The translations under genes were made by a program, and so were the position numbers. Below, piece after piece: positions 1-8,555 of a DNA stretch of 44,741 nt. A model generated the notes under the pieces. That model was not told the origin of the DNA, did no database searches, and saw only the letters and a program-made list of their open reading frames with translations. How positions within the stretch are numbered: position 1 is the stretch's first letter; each line of letters begins with the position of its first letter. The DNA is from Lachnospiraceae bacterium (GTDB lineage: Bacteria; Bacillota; Clostridia; Lachnospirales; Lachnospiraceae): NCBI GenBank assembly GCA_017440045.1, contig JAFSIA010000056.1, forward strand, positions 1 to 44,741, written 5' to 3'.

Positions 1-42
1 TCTGAAAATTTGTAAGAAATTTTCAGGGATGGTTTATCATTC

Positions 43-77
43 AGTTATCAAAGTTCTTTTCTGTCGTTTTGCGACAG
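43..77 (-). promoter_or_regulatory. rRNA-leader-like sequence (boxA-like motif and 5' hairpin)
   Basis: On the minus strand, just downstream of the promoter at 85-113, a hairpin (arms CTGTCG/CGACAG, 61-77) is followed by GAACTTTGATAACTGAAT. That string resembles the boxA-type sequence found in Firmicutes rRNA leaders and 16S-23S spacers. A second stem (CTGAAAAT/ATTTTCAG) lies at the window edge. Inference: leader of an rRNA operon whose 16S gene lies beyond base 1. Confidence 0.45.
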
Positions 78-84
78 CTCGGAT

Positions 85-113
85 ATCTTACCACTTCATT
101 TTGAAGTTGTCAA
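85..113 (-). promoter_or_regulatory. Strong sigma-A promoter reading out of the left window edge
   Basis: On the minus strand a perfect -35 TTGACA (108-113) is followed after exactly 17 bases by -10 TAAGAT (85-90). The spacer contains a perfect dyad, ACTTCA-TTT-TGAAGT (93-107). With the boxA-like leader downstream, this is a likely rrn promoter. The downstream gene itself is outside the window. Confidence 0.65.
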
Positions 114-162
114 TATCTTTTTTCAACTTATTGTCGAAATCGCAAATCTTTTGATTCGCGAA

Positions 163-248
163 CGGAGAGGGTGGGATTCGAACCCACGCGCCCTTGCGGA
201 CAAACGGTTTTCAAGACCGCCTCGTTATGACCACTTCGATACCTCTCC
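163..248 (-). tRNA. tRNA-Ser (anticodon UGA)
   Basis: The minus strand folds as a class II tRNA. The acceptor stem is GGAGAGG (242-248) with CCTCTCC (164-170), and the T arm is GTGGGTTCGAATCCCAC. The anticodon loop is CTTGAAA, with anticodon TGA complementary to 211-213. A long variable arm (around TCCGCAAGGGC) is typical of tRNA-Ser. The discriminator base is G at 163 and CCA is not encoded, so it must be added after processing. It lies downstream of ispD with its own promoter at 310-338. No T-tract terminator follows, so transcripts may run on into the presumed rRNA operon. Confidence 0.95.
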
Positions 249-309
249 ATAACCAGTTTTATTAGGTTTTTTTAAGTTTTTTGTGCCGCTCTCATCAGCG
301 GCAAGTGTT

Positions 310-338
310 ATTCTATCATCAAACATTTTAAGTGTCAA
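310..338 (-). promoter_or_regulatory. Promoter of tRNA-Ser
   Basis: The minus strand has TTGACA (333-338), a 17-base spacer and TAGAAT (310-315). The inferred start is about 50 bases upstream of the mature tRNA 5' end. A GCCGCT/AGCGGC hairpin (about 284-301) lies in the leader. Confidence 0.7.
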
Positions 339-371
339 TAACTTTTTTACTTTTTTTTAAGTTTTTTTTCG

Positions 372-1088
372 CTAGCTGTTTTTTCCTTGAATTATAGCCT
401 TTGCATACAGTAAATCCTCTGGTGTCGTAAGCTTAATATTATCATAATTCGCGTTAACAAAATGAATAGGATACTCGCCAAAAGCTTCCATAACCATGGA
501 ATCATCTGTTATATCACTTCTTCCAGACTCTATTGCCACTTTATATGCTTTATATATAGAAGAAAATTCAAAAGCCTGAGGTGTCTGTACTATCCAAACA
601 TTTCTTCTATCAGGGGTTGACTGTACCACTCCGGCCTCGTTTCCTATCTTCACTGTATCCTTAGATGGAACCGCTGCAATGCATGCTTTCTTCTCTTTTA
701 CCACATTGATTATGTTCTTCACAGTTTCTCCTGATGTAAATGGTCTTGCTCCATCATGAATAAGCACATACGTATCTTCTTCATTATATGCATTATAAGA
801 TTTTGCAATTTCTTTTAATGCCTCATATACTGACAAATACCTCTCAGCTCCTCCGGTCACAACTGCCTTCACTTTATCTATATTATATTTTTCGATTATA
901 TTTTGACGACAGTATTCTTCTTCACCCTTAGCTGCCACAACTATTATTTCATCTACATATGTCTCAAATGCCTTTAGCGAATAAAAAAGAACAGGCTTAC
1001 CCTCAAGCATAAGATACTGCTTGCTGACATCCGTACCCATTCTCTTTCCTTTGCCACCGGCAAGCATAACGCAAATAATCTTGCTCAT
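372..1088 (-). CDS. ispD: 2-C-methyl-D-erythritol 4-phosphate cytidylyltransferase
   Basis: IspD joins CTP to MEP in the non-mevalonate isoprenoid pathway, giving CDP-methylerythritol in the cytosol. The 238 residues match the usual family length. The N-terminal nucleotide-binding loop GGKGKRMG (about 11-18) is followed by KQY (23-25), both typical of IspD. HDGARPF near residue 110 is the conserved metal/CTP-site segment. It is the last gene of the long minus-strand run, 56 bases after tsaD. No clear terminator follows before the tRNA promoter. IspF is not nearby, so the pathway is dispersed. The family could be confused with TarI/ribitol-5-phosphate cytidylyltransferase. The presence of MEP-type motifs makes IspD more likely, although TarI shares many of them. 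Confidence 0.88.
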   Translation of the reverse strand: MSKIICVMLAGGKGKRMGTDVSKQYLMLEGKPVLFYSLKAFETYVDEIIVVAAKGEEEYCRQNIIEKYNIDKVKAVVTGGAERYLSVYEALKEIAKSYNAYNEEDTYVLIHDGARPFTSGETVKNIINVVKEKKACIAAVPSKDTVKIGNEAGVVQSTPDRRNVWIVQTPQAFEFSSIYKAYKVAIESGRSDITDDSMVMEAFGEYPIHFVNANYDNIKLTTPEDLLYAKAIIQGKNS

Positions 1089-1144
1089 ATATTATGCCCA
1101 CCTTTCTTTAAATCTTACATTTATATAACTATTTTCTTCCTATA

Positions 1145-2185
1145 TTAAATTCGTTCACCTAATTTTAAGTTTGGAACTGCATTTAAATCAAGTCCATGTC
1201 TCGTACCTCTGATATATTCATAATAGGCAGCAACTCCTATCATTGCAGCATTGTCAGTACAGAATATTGGAGATGGATGATAAAAACTAATATTTTCTTT
1301 CTTGCATTTTTCTTGGAACGCCATACGCAAACTAGAGTTTGAAGCCACTCCACCTGCTATTGCAAGCTTATTCATCTTATATTCTTTACACGCCATTATA
1401 GCTCTGTCAAGCAATGCATCCACAACTGATTTTTGAAATGATGCTGCTATATCTGCTTCATTTATAGCTATATCCTTCATCTGACACATATTCAAATAAT
1501 TCAACACTGCTGATTTAAGTCCACTAAAACTAAAATCAAAAGGAGCTCCTTCCACCTGTGCGCGTGGGAATTTTATGGCATCAGGATTACCCTCCTTTGC
1601 AAGCTTATCCACCTTAGGTCCTCCAGGATATCCCAAGCCGATAGCCCTTGCCACCTTATCAAACGCTTCTCCAGCCGCATCATCTCTCGTTCTACCTATA
1701 ACCTGATATTCGCCATAATCATTAACAACAACCAGATGCGTATGTCCTCCCGATACTACTAAACATATATATGGAGGTTCCAACTCCTTATTTTCTATAT
1801 AATTGGCAGAAATGTGTCCTTCTATGTGATGAACTCCCACAAGAGGCTTTTTTGCCGCAAAAGCTATAGCCTTCGCCTCAGCAACTCCAACAAGAAGTGC
1901 CCCTACGAGTCCAGGTCCATACGTAACACCTATAGCATCAATATCATCAAGTGTAACTTTTGCCTCTGCTAATGCTTCTTCTATTACTTGATTAATCTTT
2001 TCAATATGCTTCCTTGATGCTATCTCTGGCACAACGCCACCATAAAGAGTATGAAGTGCTATCTGTGATGAGATTACATTAGACAATACATCTCTTCCAT
2101 TCTTCACAACTGCTGCCGCTGTTTCATCGCAAGAACTCTCTATAGCCAATATCAATGTATCCTTATCCATGTCTTCTACTCCCAT
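1145..2185 (-). CDS. tsaD: tRNA N6-adenosine threonylcarbamoyltransferase
   Basis: TsaD transfers the threonylcarbamoyl group to A37 of ANN-reading tRNAs (t6A), acting with TsaB and TsaE, both encoded upstream in the same run. The ASKHA-fold start [14 protein letters not shown] is clear. The metal site HHIEGH has its histidines at 120 and 124, and a C-terminal CTDNAAMIG segment carries the metal-binding Asp. Length is 346 residues, normal for the family. The start overlaps the end of the upstream gene by 10 bases, suggesting translational coupling. An internal ATG (MDKDT, five codons later) is an alternative start. Confidence 0.96.
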   Translation of the reverse strand: MGVEDMDKDTLILAIESSCDETAAAVVKNGRDVLSNVISSQIALHTLYGGVVPEIASRKHIEKINQVIEEALAEAKVTLDDIDAIGVTYGPGLVGALLVGVAEAKAIAFAAKKPLVGVHHIEGHISANYIENKELEPPYICLVVSGGHTHLVVVNDYGEYQVIGRTRDDAAGEAFDKVARAIGLGYPGGPKVDKLAKEGNPDAIKFPRAQVEGAPFDFSFSGLKSAVLNYLNMCQMKDIAINEADIAASFQKSVVDALLDRAIMACKEYKMNKLAIAGGVASNSSLRMAFQEKCKKENISFYHPSPIFCTDNAAMIGVAAYYEYIRGTRHGLDLNAVPNLKLGERI

Positions 2186-2754
2186 TCGTTTTCCTCATAT
2201 TCCTTCCAACCAAGTATTTTCCAACGACCAGCTTCATCTTTCCTTAGTATGTACGTCTCCGGAATCTTAGTTGTCCCGTCATCAGACCTTAAAAAATATG
2301 TACAATTTATAGATGCGTATTTCTGCCCATCAACAGTCGAATAGACAATCTCCGAGTATTCATCCATAATAACACTATTAATAACCTTACCCTGTGTATG
2401 ATACAGCTCAATCTCAGCCTTCAATAACTCAAAGTAATCATCAAAGTCATTTTCATTATTTAGCTCATCATCAAAAAGCTCTGTTGCCTTATACGCAAGC
2501 TTCACTAATTCTTCTTCTGTGTATTCTTCATTATAATAGCACTTTTGAATTCTTACAAAATATTGCACTACCTCTCTGGCGGTATACGGGTATGACTCAT
2601 CTAAATCTTTATTAATTATTTTATCTACATCAGATATAAGATTTTCTTTTAAATCTTCCGGTGAATCAGATTTGTTGTTCTGAATGTAATAAAATCCAAC
2701 TACCAAAACTACCATTATTGTTACAACTAGTAGCCATCTCAATCGTTTTTGCAT
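2176..2754 (-). CDS. Membrane-anchored protein of unknown function
   Basis: Not recognised beyond a family-typical small secreted or anchored protein. The 192 residues comprise an N-terminal KRLRW basic start, one hydrophobic segment (about 7-24) without a lipobox, and an acidic soluble domain. That domain ends in a strand-rich portion ([12 protein letters not shown]...[17 protein letters not shown]), reminiscent of NTF2-like or SnoaL-type extracytoplasmic domains. An upstream RBS (GGAGGT) supports the start. It sits between rnz and tsaD with short gaps on one side and an overlap on the other, so it is co-transcribed with tRNA-maturation genes. That says nothing definite about its role. Confidence 0.75.
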   Translation of the reverse strand: MQKRLRWLLVVTIMVVLVVGFYYIQNNKSDSPEDLKENLISDVDKIINKDLDESYPYTAREVVQYFVRIQKCYYNEEYTEEELVKLAYKATELFDDELNNENDFDDYFELLKAEIELYHTQGKVINSVIMDEYSEIVYSTVDGQKYASINCTYFLRSDDGTTKIPETYILRKDEAGRWKILGWKEYEENEWE

Positions 2755-2781
2755 AAGCGATACCTCCTTCCGCTTTTATCT

Positions 2782-3693
2782 CTAGTCCTCGTTAAATAAA
2801 AGTTCTATACTTCTTCCGTCCTTTGCTGCAATACTTCTAGGGAATATACTTCTGACCTCATCCATATATTCCTCCGGTTTTGTAAGTGACGGACTGTAGT
2901 GTGTAAGCCACATTTGCTCAGGATTTGCTTCCTTTGCCAGACTGGCTGCCTCATAAAAAGTCATATGCTTATATTCTTTTGCTTTTTTAAGCTTATCCTT
3001 TTCACCATACATCCCTTCCAGAATCATCAAATCCGCGCCTTTTCCCTTTTCTGCGATAATTGGCATCGGTCTTGTATCTGTACAGTACAGCACATGTAAT
3101 CCTTTTCTTTCTTCACCTAGAACCATTTCAGGTGTCAGCAGTCTGCCTTCGTATTCTATCTCTTCACCTTTTTGCAATCTGCTCCAAAGCTGCTTCGGTA
3201 TATCATTAGCTACAGCTCTGTCCACCATAAACTTACCTTTTCTAGAAAGCTTTACACTATATCCGTAGCACAAAACATTGTGATTTACCTTGAATGCCTC
3301 TATAGTTAATCCACATATATCTATAGTCTGCTCGTTTTCTGTGAGCTCTATATACTTAATCTCAAATGGAAGCTCAGGGGCAATTACTCTCAATGACGAT
3401 ACTACCCTTTGTAATCCCTTTGGACCTATCATTGTGACAGGCTCCGTTCTATCCGCATTACCCATTGTAAGCAAAAGTCCCGGCAATCCACTAATATGAT
3501 CTGCATGATAATGAGTAAAACAGATAACATCAATGGGATTAAAGCTCCAACCCTGCTCTTTTATAGCCAGCTGGGTGCCCTCACCACAGTCTATTAAAAT
3601 ACTTTTCCCGTTGTACCTTAGTATAAGTGATGTCAGCCAACGTCTTGGCAACGGCATCATTCCCGCAGTACCCAACAAACACACATCAAGCAT
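2782..3693 (-). CDS. rnz: Ribonuclease Z (tRNase Z)
   Basis: RNase Z cuts the 3' trailer of tRNA precursors, especially those lacking encoded CCA, such as the tRNA-Ser in this window. It is a metallo-beta-lactamase-fold protein with HYHADH (residues 61-66) as the zinc motif, LGTAGMMP at the N terminus and further metal ligands in the H(101-120 region)/D/H pattern near YCTDTRP and LTHYSP. Length is 303 residues, close to the ~307 of the bacterial short form. It lies inside the tsaE-to-ispD run, 21 bases after the zinc-ribbon gene. Confidence 0.92.
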   Translation of the reverse strand: MLDVCLLGTAGMMPLPRRWLTSLILRYNGKSILIDCGEGTQLAIKEQGWSFNPIDVICFTHYHADHISGLPGLLLTMGNADRTEPVTMIGPKGLQRVVSSLRVIAPELPFEIKYIELTENEQTIDICGLTIEAFKVNHNVLCYGYSVKLSRKGKFMVDRAVANDIPKQLWSRLQKGEEIEYEGRLLTPEMVLGEERKGLHVLYCTDTRPMPIIAEKGKGADLMILEGMYGEKDKLKKAKEYKHMTFYEAASLAKEANPEQMWLTHYSPSLTKPEEYMDEVRSIFPRSIAAKDGRSIELLFNED

Positions 3694-3714
3694 CTACTTT
3701 ACTCCTTGTTTCCC

Positions 3715-3963
3715 TTAAACTATTTCATTTCTTTCTTCTATATCTATTGGAATTCGAAATGTTTTTATTAATTCATCATAGCAGTTTTCACAGAAATCAA
3801 AGCTGTGAGTTTCGCCATCCTTCTTTGAAAAGTAACCCCAGCCGTAGGAGATATTTAAGCTTCCCTCCAGGGCCACCCCGTTTTCAACTTTCATTTCTTT
3901 TCCACATTTATTACAAACCATAGAAATCAATTTTTTTTTAGTTTCTTCACTGTATCTTCTCAT
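3715..3963 (-). CDS. Small zinc-ribbon-like protein
   Basis: An 82-residue protein with two CxxC pairs (C17/C20 in CNKCG and C58/C61 in CENC), spaced as in a zinc ribbon. A strong RBS (GAGGAGG, five bases before ATG) decides the start at 3963 over the internal methionine at codon 15. No catalytic motif is visible. It sits between rimI and rnz in the tRNA-modification run. A role in nucleic-acid or ribosome binding is possible but is pure inference from the fold and context. Confidence 0.78.
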   Translation of the reverse strand: MRRYSEETKKKLISMVCNKCGKEMKVENGVALEGSLNISYGWGYFSKKDGETHSFDFCENCYDELIKTFRIPIDIEERNEIV

Positions 3964-4049
3964 ATTTTCCTCCTCAATTAATAAACTTTCTTATCCCTAC
4001 TTATATTAAACTAATTAAGCAAAAAAATATATTGGAAATACATGGCTTG

Positions 4050-4505
4050 TTATCTACTTTCTAATTGCCTTTTCATTATTACTGCATCCTCTGTTGGCTT
4101 TTCATAAAAGTTCTTTCTATGCCCCAAATCAACAAACCCATTTTTTTCATATAGGGCAATTGCACTTTTATTGCTTTTTCTTACCTCAAGATTGATTGCT
4201 ACCAAATTCTTTTCCTTAGCATCAATTACTATTTTTTCTAGCAGTGACGTGGCAATACCCTTTCGTCTATATTCCGGGAGAACTGCCACATTTGTAATAT
4301 CTCCTTCATCATAGGCAATATATAATCCTACATATCCCACGATTTTTTCATCTATAGATGCTACAAAAAAGACACTATAATCTAATGCTAAAGAATCCGC
4401 AAAGGCTTTCTCGGACCATGGCATAGAAAAGCATTTTTGTTCTATTTCTACTGCACCCGGTATATCGCCAGCCGTCATTCTTCTTAAAACAACTTCATTA
4501 TTCAT
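4050..4505 (-). CDS. rimI: Ribosomal protein bS18-alanine N-acetyltransferase
   Basis: A GNAT acetyltransferase of 151 residues. The acetyl-CoA loop is PEYRRKGIATSLL, and the C-terminal SAIALYEKNGF segment is typical of RimI. It overlaps the end of tsaB by eight bases, an arrangement conserved in many Firmicutes (tsaE-tsaB-rimI). The family's best-known reaction is N-terminal acetylation of ribosomal protein S18, though substrates vary. An 86-base gap separates it from the next gene. Confidence 0.92.
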   Translation of the reverse strand: MNNEVVLRRMTAGDIPGAVEIEQKCFSMPWSEKAFADSLALDYSVFFVASIDEKIVGYVGLYIAYDEGDITNVAVLPEYRRKGIATSLLEKIVIDAKEKNLVAINLEVRKSNKSAIALYEKNGFVDLGHRKNFYEKPTEDAVIMKRQLESR

Positions 4506-5205
4506 TTGCCGCCTTTTCCTTTGCTTCTCGCTCAGCTTGTGAAAGTCTTAAATAATCCGGCTTATGCTCCGCAGCCGTCTCAGTCTTTCCATCTTCATAA
4601 TACTTCTGTCCGAGCACTGCCACTGCACCTGCTCGCTGCCTATTCATATGAGCTGGCGCATAAAAATGCTCAACTGTCAATTTTTCATCCAAATATTCCT
4701 TAAAAACAGGAATGCCATCTCCCACAAAGATAACTTTTTTTCCAATCTCGTTTATCTTAGCTGCCAACTCTTCTATTGAAATAGCACACTGTGGCATTTC
4801 AATCACAAATTCCTCATCTTCAAATCTATAAAGACCTGTGTATGTCTGACTTCTTCTAGCATCCATTATGGGACATATAACCTTATCAGTACCATACAAA
4901 TTGTAAGCCATAGCATCCACTGTAGGCACGTGAATGAGTGGTTTCCCCCACACCAGTCCTAATCCCTTGGCTGTTGCGCTTCCAATTCTCAAACCAGTAA
5001 AGGAACCCGGTCCTCCTGATATGGCTATTGCATCAATTTCACTTAAGTCAATCTCTGCCATCCTTACTATTTCATCAATCATAGGAAGCAATGTCTGAGA
5101 ATGTGTCTTTTTATGATTAATTGTATATTCAGCTGTCATTATGTCATCTTTCACCACCGCAACTGTTGCTACAAGGGAAGAAGAATCAATTGCCAATATG
5201 TTCAT
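4498..5205 (-). CDS. tsaB: tRNA threonylcarbamoyladenosine biosynthesis protein TsaB
   Basis: TsaB is the non-catalytic ASKHA-fold partner of TsaD. The N terminus MNILAIDSSS and the segment ISGGPGSFTGLRIG (about residues 63-76) are diagnostic. It is 235 residues long, as usual. It begins ten bases after tsaE and overlaps rimI, so all three should be translated from one mRNA. The C-terminal tail is rich in Ala, Glu and Lys and probably disordered. Confidence 0.95.
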   Translation of the reverse strand: MNILAIDSSSLVATVAVVKDDIMTAEYTINHKKTHSQTLLPMIDEIVRMAEIDLSEIDAIAISGGPGSFTGLRIGSATAKGLGLVWGKPLIHVPTVDAMAYNLYGTDKVICPIMDARRSQTYTGLYRFEDEEFVIEMPQCAISIEELAAKINEIGKKVIFVGDGIPVFKEYLDEKLTVEHFYAPAHMNRQRAGAVAVLGQKYYEDGKTETAAEHKPDYLRLSQAEREAKEKAANE

Positions 5206-5215
5206 ACATATACCT

Positions 5216-5665
5216 CTAATCTTTTATTGTTATCTTTCTGTAGTCAAAACCTTTTTCCAAATCCTTTTCAATAGTCACCCATACAACATCATCCGGAAGA
5301 AGCTCACCTATAAGCTTCGCCCACTCGATAAAGCAAACACCATCTCCAAAGAAATAGTCCTCATATCCGATTTCATCCATCTCCGAAATATCTCCAATAC
5401 GATACACATCAAAATGATAAAATGGTAATCTGCCCTCATGATATTCCTGAACTATAGTGAATGTAGGGCTATTTATAGGTTCATCTATATTTAAGCCCCT
5501 TGAAAATCCCTGTGTAAACACCGTTTTCCCAACACCCAAATCACCATCCAGGCAATATATGGCACCTGGCTTAGCCTGGCATCCCAGCATCTCTCCTAAC
5601 TTATATGTATCTTCAGGTGAAAATGACTCTATTTCCTTAATCATGCCTTGCCTCCTAATGGTCAA
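5216..5665 (-). CDS. tsaE: tRNA threonylcarbamoyladenosine biosynthesis ATPase TsaE
   Basis: TsaE is the P-loop ATPase that resets the TsaB-TsaD complex. The Walker A loop GDLGVGKT is near residue 41, followed by SPTFTIVQEY. FIEWAKLIGELLP near residue 112 is the Walker-B-like segment of this family. Length is 149 residues. The ATG at MIKEI (eight codons in) is an alternative start; the longer start MTIRRQG has no better RBS, so the true N terminus may be at MIKEI. Confidence 0.93.
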   Translation of the reverse strand: MTIRRQGMIKEIESFSPEDTYKLGEMLGCQAKPGAIYCLDGDLGVGKTVFTQGFSRGLNIDEPINSPTFTIVQEYHEGRLPFYHFDVYRIGDISEMDEIGYEDYFFGDGVCFIEWAKLIGELLPDDVVWVTIEKDLEKGFDYRKITIKD

Positions 5666-5686
5666 ACGAAATCTAACTACAAATAC

Positions 5687-6187
5687 TTATTTAATCTTTA
5701 TAAAACCTGCATAACAGTTTTCTTTAACTACTGCCTTTAATGTGTCCATCTGGTCTCCGATGTCTTCCTTTGGAATGACATAAGCATGGACACGGCTTGT
5801 GTAAAACATAACTAATCTCTTTGTAGATGTGACCTTTGTTATCTCATCCCATGAGCTAAAGCCTGTCTTCTCTGATTGCTTTACATCAATGCCTCTCTTA
5901 GATACTGTGTATTCCATAGGCGCTTCCTCGTATGCCTTTACCTGCTTTTTTGCGTTTCTATAAATCATAAACGGCTGAACAACAGTAAATAACATACCTG
6001 TTGCAAAAAGCATTACGATATACATAGGATTTGCACCCTCCATCTGTAACATATAGAAGAAACCTATATAACCACCTATACTTAAAACTAATCCTATAAG
6101 TCCACTGGTTGCAGAATAGGTATGAAGCATTAAAAACTCATACATCTGCTTTACAGTAAGCTGTACACTTGCCTTTACTTCCATCAT
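5687..6187 (-). CDS. YcxB-like membrane protein
   Basis: A 166-residue protein with two adjacent hydrophobic helices (about 30-52 and 55-78), followed by a basic turn (RNAKKQ) and a soluble C-terminal domain. The YTVSKRGIDV...GFSSWDEITKV pattern there resembles the YcxB-like C-terminal domain. Function of that domain is not established. It lies 25 bases after tex and 21 bases before tsaE, so it is probably in the same transcript. Confidence 0.7.
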   Translation of the reverse strand: MMEVKASVQLTVKQMYEFLMLHTYSATSGLIGLVLSIGGYIGFFYMLQMEGANPMYIVMLFATGMLFTVVQPFMIYRNAKKQVKAYEEAPMEYTVSKRGIDVKQSEKTGFSSWDEITKVTSTKRLVMFYTSRVHAYVIPKEDIGDQMDTLKAVVKENCYAGFIKIK

Positions 6188-6212
6188 TTCCTCCTAATAT
6201 ACAGTATGCACC

Positions 6213-8357
6213 TTAAACATTTTTCATAGTAAGCTGTATACGCTTCTTTGTCAAATCAACACTCATAACCTTAACTTCAACTATATCACCAACACTTACA
6301 GCCTCCAGTGGATGTTTGATGTACTTGTCTGTCATCTGTGATATATGAACAAGTCCATCCTGATGAACGCCGATATCAACAAACGCGCCAAAATCAATAA
6401 CGTTACGGACTGTTCCTTTAAGAACCATACCCGGCTGTAAATCTTCCATATCCAATACATCTGTTCTAAGTATTGGCTTAGGCATATCCTCTCTTGGGTC
6501 TCTGCCAGGTTTCTCAAGCTCCTTTACTATATCTCTAAGTGTAATCTCACCTACAGAAAGCTCTCCCGAAAGCCTGTTGTAATCCTTAACCAAAAGACTT
6601 AAGCCTACAAGCTTTCCATCCTTTAAATCCTCAAGCTTATAACCAAGCTTTTTAAGTAGCGCCTCCGCAGCATCATATGACTCTGGATGAACACTTGTGT
6701 TATCAAGTGGATTCTTACCACCACTTATACGCATAAATCCGGCACACTGCTCAAATGCCTTTGGTCCCAGCTTCGCAACCTTAAGAAGCTGCTTTCTATC
6801 TGTAAAACGACCATTTTCTTCTCTATAAGAAACAATATTCTTTGCAATAACCTTTGTAATACCAGAAATATATTCCAATAAGCTGGCAGACGCTGTATTC
6901 AAGTCCACTCCGACCTTATTTACACTGTCTTCAACCACTCCGCCAAGAGCTTCGCCTAACTTTTTCTGGTTCATATCATGCTGATACTGGCCAACACCTA
7001 TTGACTTCGGGTCAATCTTAACAAGCTCCGCAAGTGGGTCCTGTACACGTCTAGCAATTGATGTGGCACTTCTCTGACCTACATCAAAATTTGGAAACTC
7101 CTCTGTCGCAAGCTTGCTTGCTGAATAAACTGATGCTCCTGCTTCATTTGTTATAATATATGAAACTGGAGTATCAAGCTCCTTTATAAGCTCTACGATA
7201 ACAGCCTCTGACTCTCTTGATGCTGTACCATTTCCACAGGAAATAAGAGTGATTCCATATTTCTTTATAAGCTTCTTAACTACTTCCTTGGCTTCTTTTA
7301 CTTTATTCTGTGGGGCAGTTGGATAGATAACTACAGTATCAAGCACTTTTCCTGTAGGGTCTACAACTGCAAGCTTACAGCCTGTTCTAAAGGCAGGGTC
7401 CCAGCCTAAAACTGTATGGCCTGCAATAGGTGGCTGCATAAGAAGCTGTTCAAGGTTCTTTCCAAATACCTTAATCGCACCATCTTCTGCCTTCTCAGTA
7501 AGCTCACTTCTAATTTCTCTCTCTATAGATGGAGCAATAAGTCTCTTATAACTATCCTCAAGGGCTTCCTTAAGAAGTGGTGATGTATACTGATTATCCC
7601 TTGTTATAACCTGCTTTGTGAGATATGTAATAATCTTCTCCTCAGGAGCCTCAACCTTTACAGTCAGAAATTTCTCTGCCTCTCCACGATTGATTGCAAG
7701 AGTTCTATGGCCTGCTACTTTTGAAATACTCTCTGCGTAATTGTAATACATTTCATACACAGACTGTGCCTCTGCATCCTTTGCTGTCGCTGTGAGCATA
7801 CCCTCTTTAAATGTGAGATTTCTAATCTTAGTTCTATAGTCTGCCTCATCAGATATAGCTTCTGCAATAATATCCAATGCGCCGGCTATAGCTTCCTTTA
7901 CATCAGCTACTCCCTTTTCCTCTGAAATATACTGAGCAGCCTCTTCCTCTATTGGACTTGTTGCCATCTGAAGCGTAATAATATTTGCAAGTGGCTCCAA
8001 ACCTTTTTCTTTAGCTATTATAGCTCTTGTTCTCTTCTTCTGCTTGTATGGTCTATATAAATCTTCAACAAGTACAAGTGTTGCCGCATCTTCTATCTGC
8101 TTTTTTAACTCATCTGTAAGCTTTCCCTGTTCCTCAATGCTGGCAATAACAGCAGCCTTTCTATCTTCCAAATTTCTAAGATAACGAAGTCTCTCATCTA
8201 AGTTTCTTAATACCTCATCATTAAGAGAGCCTGTTACCTCTTTTCTATATCTTGCAATAAACGGGATAGTGTTTCCCTCATCAATAAGTTTTACTGTTGC
8301 TTCTACCTGTGATAACTTAATGTTAAGCTCATCACTTATGACTTTTAAAATATCCAT
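6213..8357 (-). CDS. tex: Tex-family S1 RNA-binding transcription accessory protein
   Basis: Tex is a conserved nucleic-acid-binding protein with the Spt6-like core. It has an N-terminal helical bundle, a YqgF-like RNase H-fold domain (GHTVLGWDPAFRTGCKLAVVD region, about 320-340), helix-hairpin-helix motifs (LNTASASLLEYISGI region), and a C-terminal S1 domain from about 640 (LKGTVRNVIDFGAFVDIG). The 714 residues match the family. It is preceded by an extended -10 promoter (8438-8467) and opens the run that continues to ispD. A clear Shine-Dalgarno is lacking just before the ATG, which is unusual beside its neighbours. Known roles include transcript-quality and ribosome-associated functions. 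Confidence 0.95.
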   Translation of the reverse strand: MDILKVISDELNIKLSQVEATVKLIDEGNTIPFIARYRKEVTGSLNDEVLRNLDERLRYLRNLEDRKAAVIASIEEQGKLTDELKKQIEDAATLVLVEDLYRPYKQKKRTRAIIAKEKGLEPLANIITLQMATSPIEEEAAQYISEEKGVADVKEAIAGALDIIAEAISDEADYRTKIRNLTFKEGMLTATAKDAEAQSVYEMYYNYAESISKVAGHRTLAINRGEAEKFLTVKVEAPEEKIITYLTKQVITRDNQYTSPLLKEALEDSYKRLIAPSIEREIRSELTEKAEDGAIKVFGKNLEQLLMQPPIAGHTVLGWDPAFRTGCKLAVVDPTGKVLDTVVIYPTAPQNKVKEAKEVVKKLIKKYGITLISCGNGTASRESEAVIVELIKELDTPVSYIITNEAGASVYSASKLATEEFPNFDVGQRSATSIARRVQDPLAELVKIDPKSIGVGQYQHDMNQKKLGEALGGVVEDSVNKVGVDLNTASASLLEYISGITKVIAKNIVSYREENGRFTDRKQLLKVAKLGPKAFEQCAGFMRISGGKNPLDNTSVHPESYDAAEALLKKLGYKLEDLKDGKLVGLSLLVKDYNRLSGELSVGEITLRDIVKELEKPGRDPREDMPKPILRTDVLDMEDLQPGMVLKGTVRNVIDFGAFVDIGVHQDGLVHISQMTDKYIKHPLEAVSVGDIVEVKVMSVDLTKKRIQLTMKNV

Positions 8358-8437
8358 TTAGTCCACAAAAGAAAGGTCTTCGTACACCAATCTTTCCATT
8401 CTCCTTCATATTTTTTCAAGGCAAAATACCTCATTTA

Positions 8438-8467
8438 ATTATACCACAAAAAGGCATTTGTAAGCAA
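8438..8467 (-). promoter_or_regulatory. Promoter of tex and the downstream tsa-rnz-ispD run
   Basis: The minus strand has -35 TTGCTT (8462-8467), an 18-base spacer and -10 TATAAT (8438-8443), preceded by TGG as an extended -10. The leader is about 75 bases. Confidence 0.65.
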
Positions 8468-8488
8468 CTCTTTAGAGGATTTTGAGAA

Positions 8489-8521
8489 TAAAAAAACAAC
8501 CTGTAAAAACAGGTTGTTTTT
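8489..8521 (-). terminator. Rho-independent terminator after the small membrane protein pair
   Basis: A 12-bp perfect stem (8493-8504 with 8509-8520), loop AAAA, followed on the minus strand by a T-run. It separates the paralogue pair from the tex promoter. Confidence 0.9.
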
Positions 8522-8555
8522 AACATATTATGCTTTAATCAGAAATTTATATCAC

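Noticed and set aside
284-301. Rho-independent terminator after ispD
   Set aside because: The GCCGCT/AGCGGC hairpin is followed by A residues, not T residues, on the minus strand, and it lies downstream of the tRNA promoter.
8344-8420. Leader peptide upstream of tex (ATG near 8408, minus strand)
   Set aside because: The frame overlaps the tex start, but there is no RBS and no regulatory codon run.
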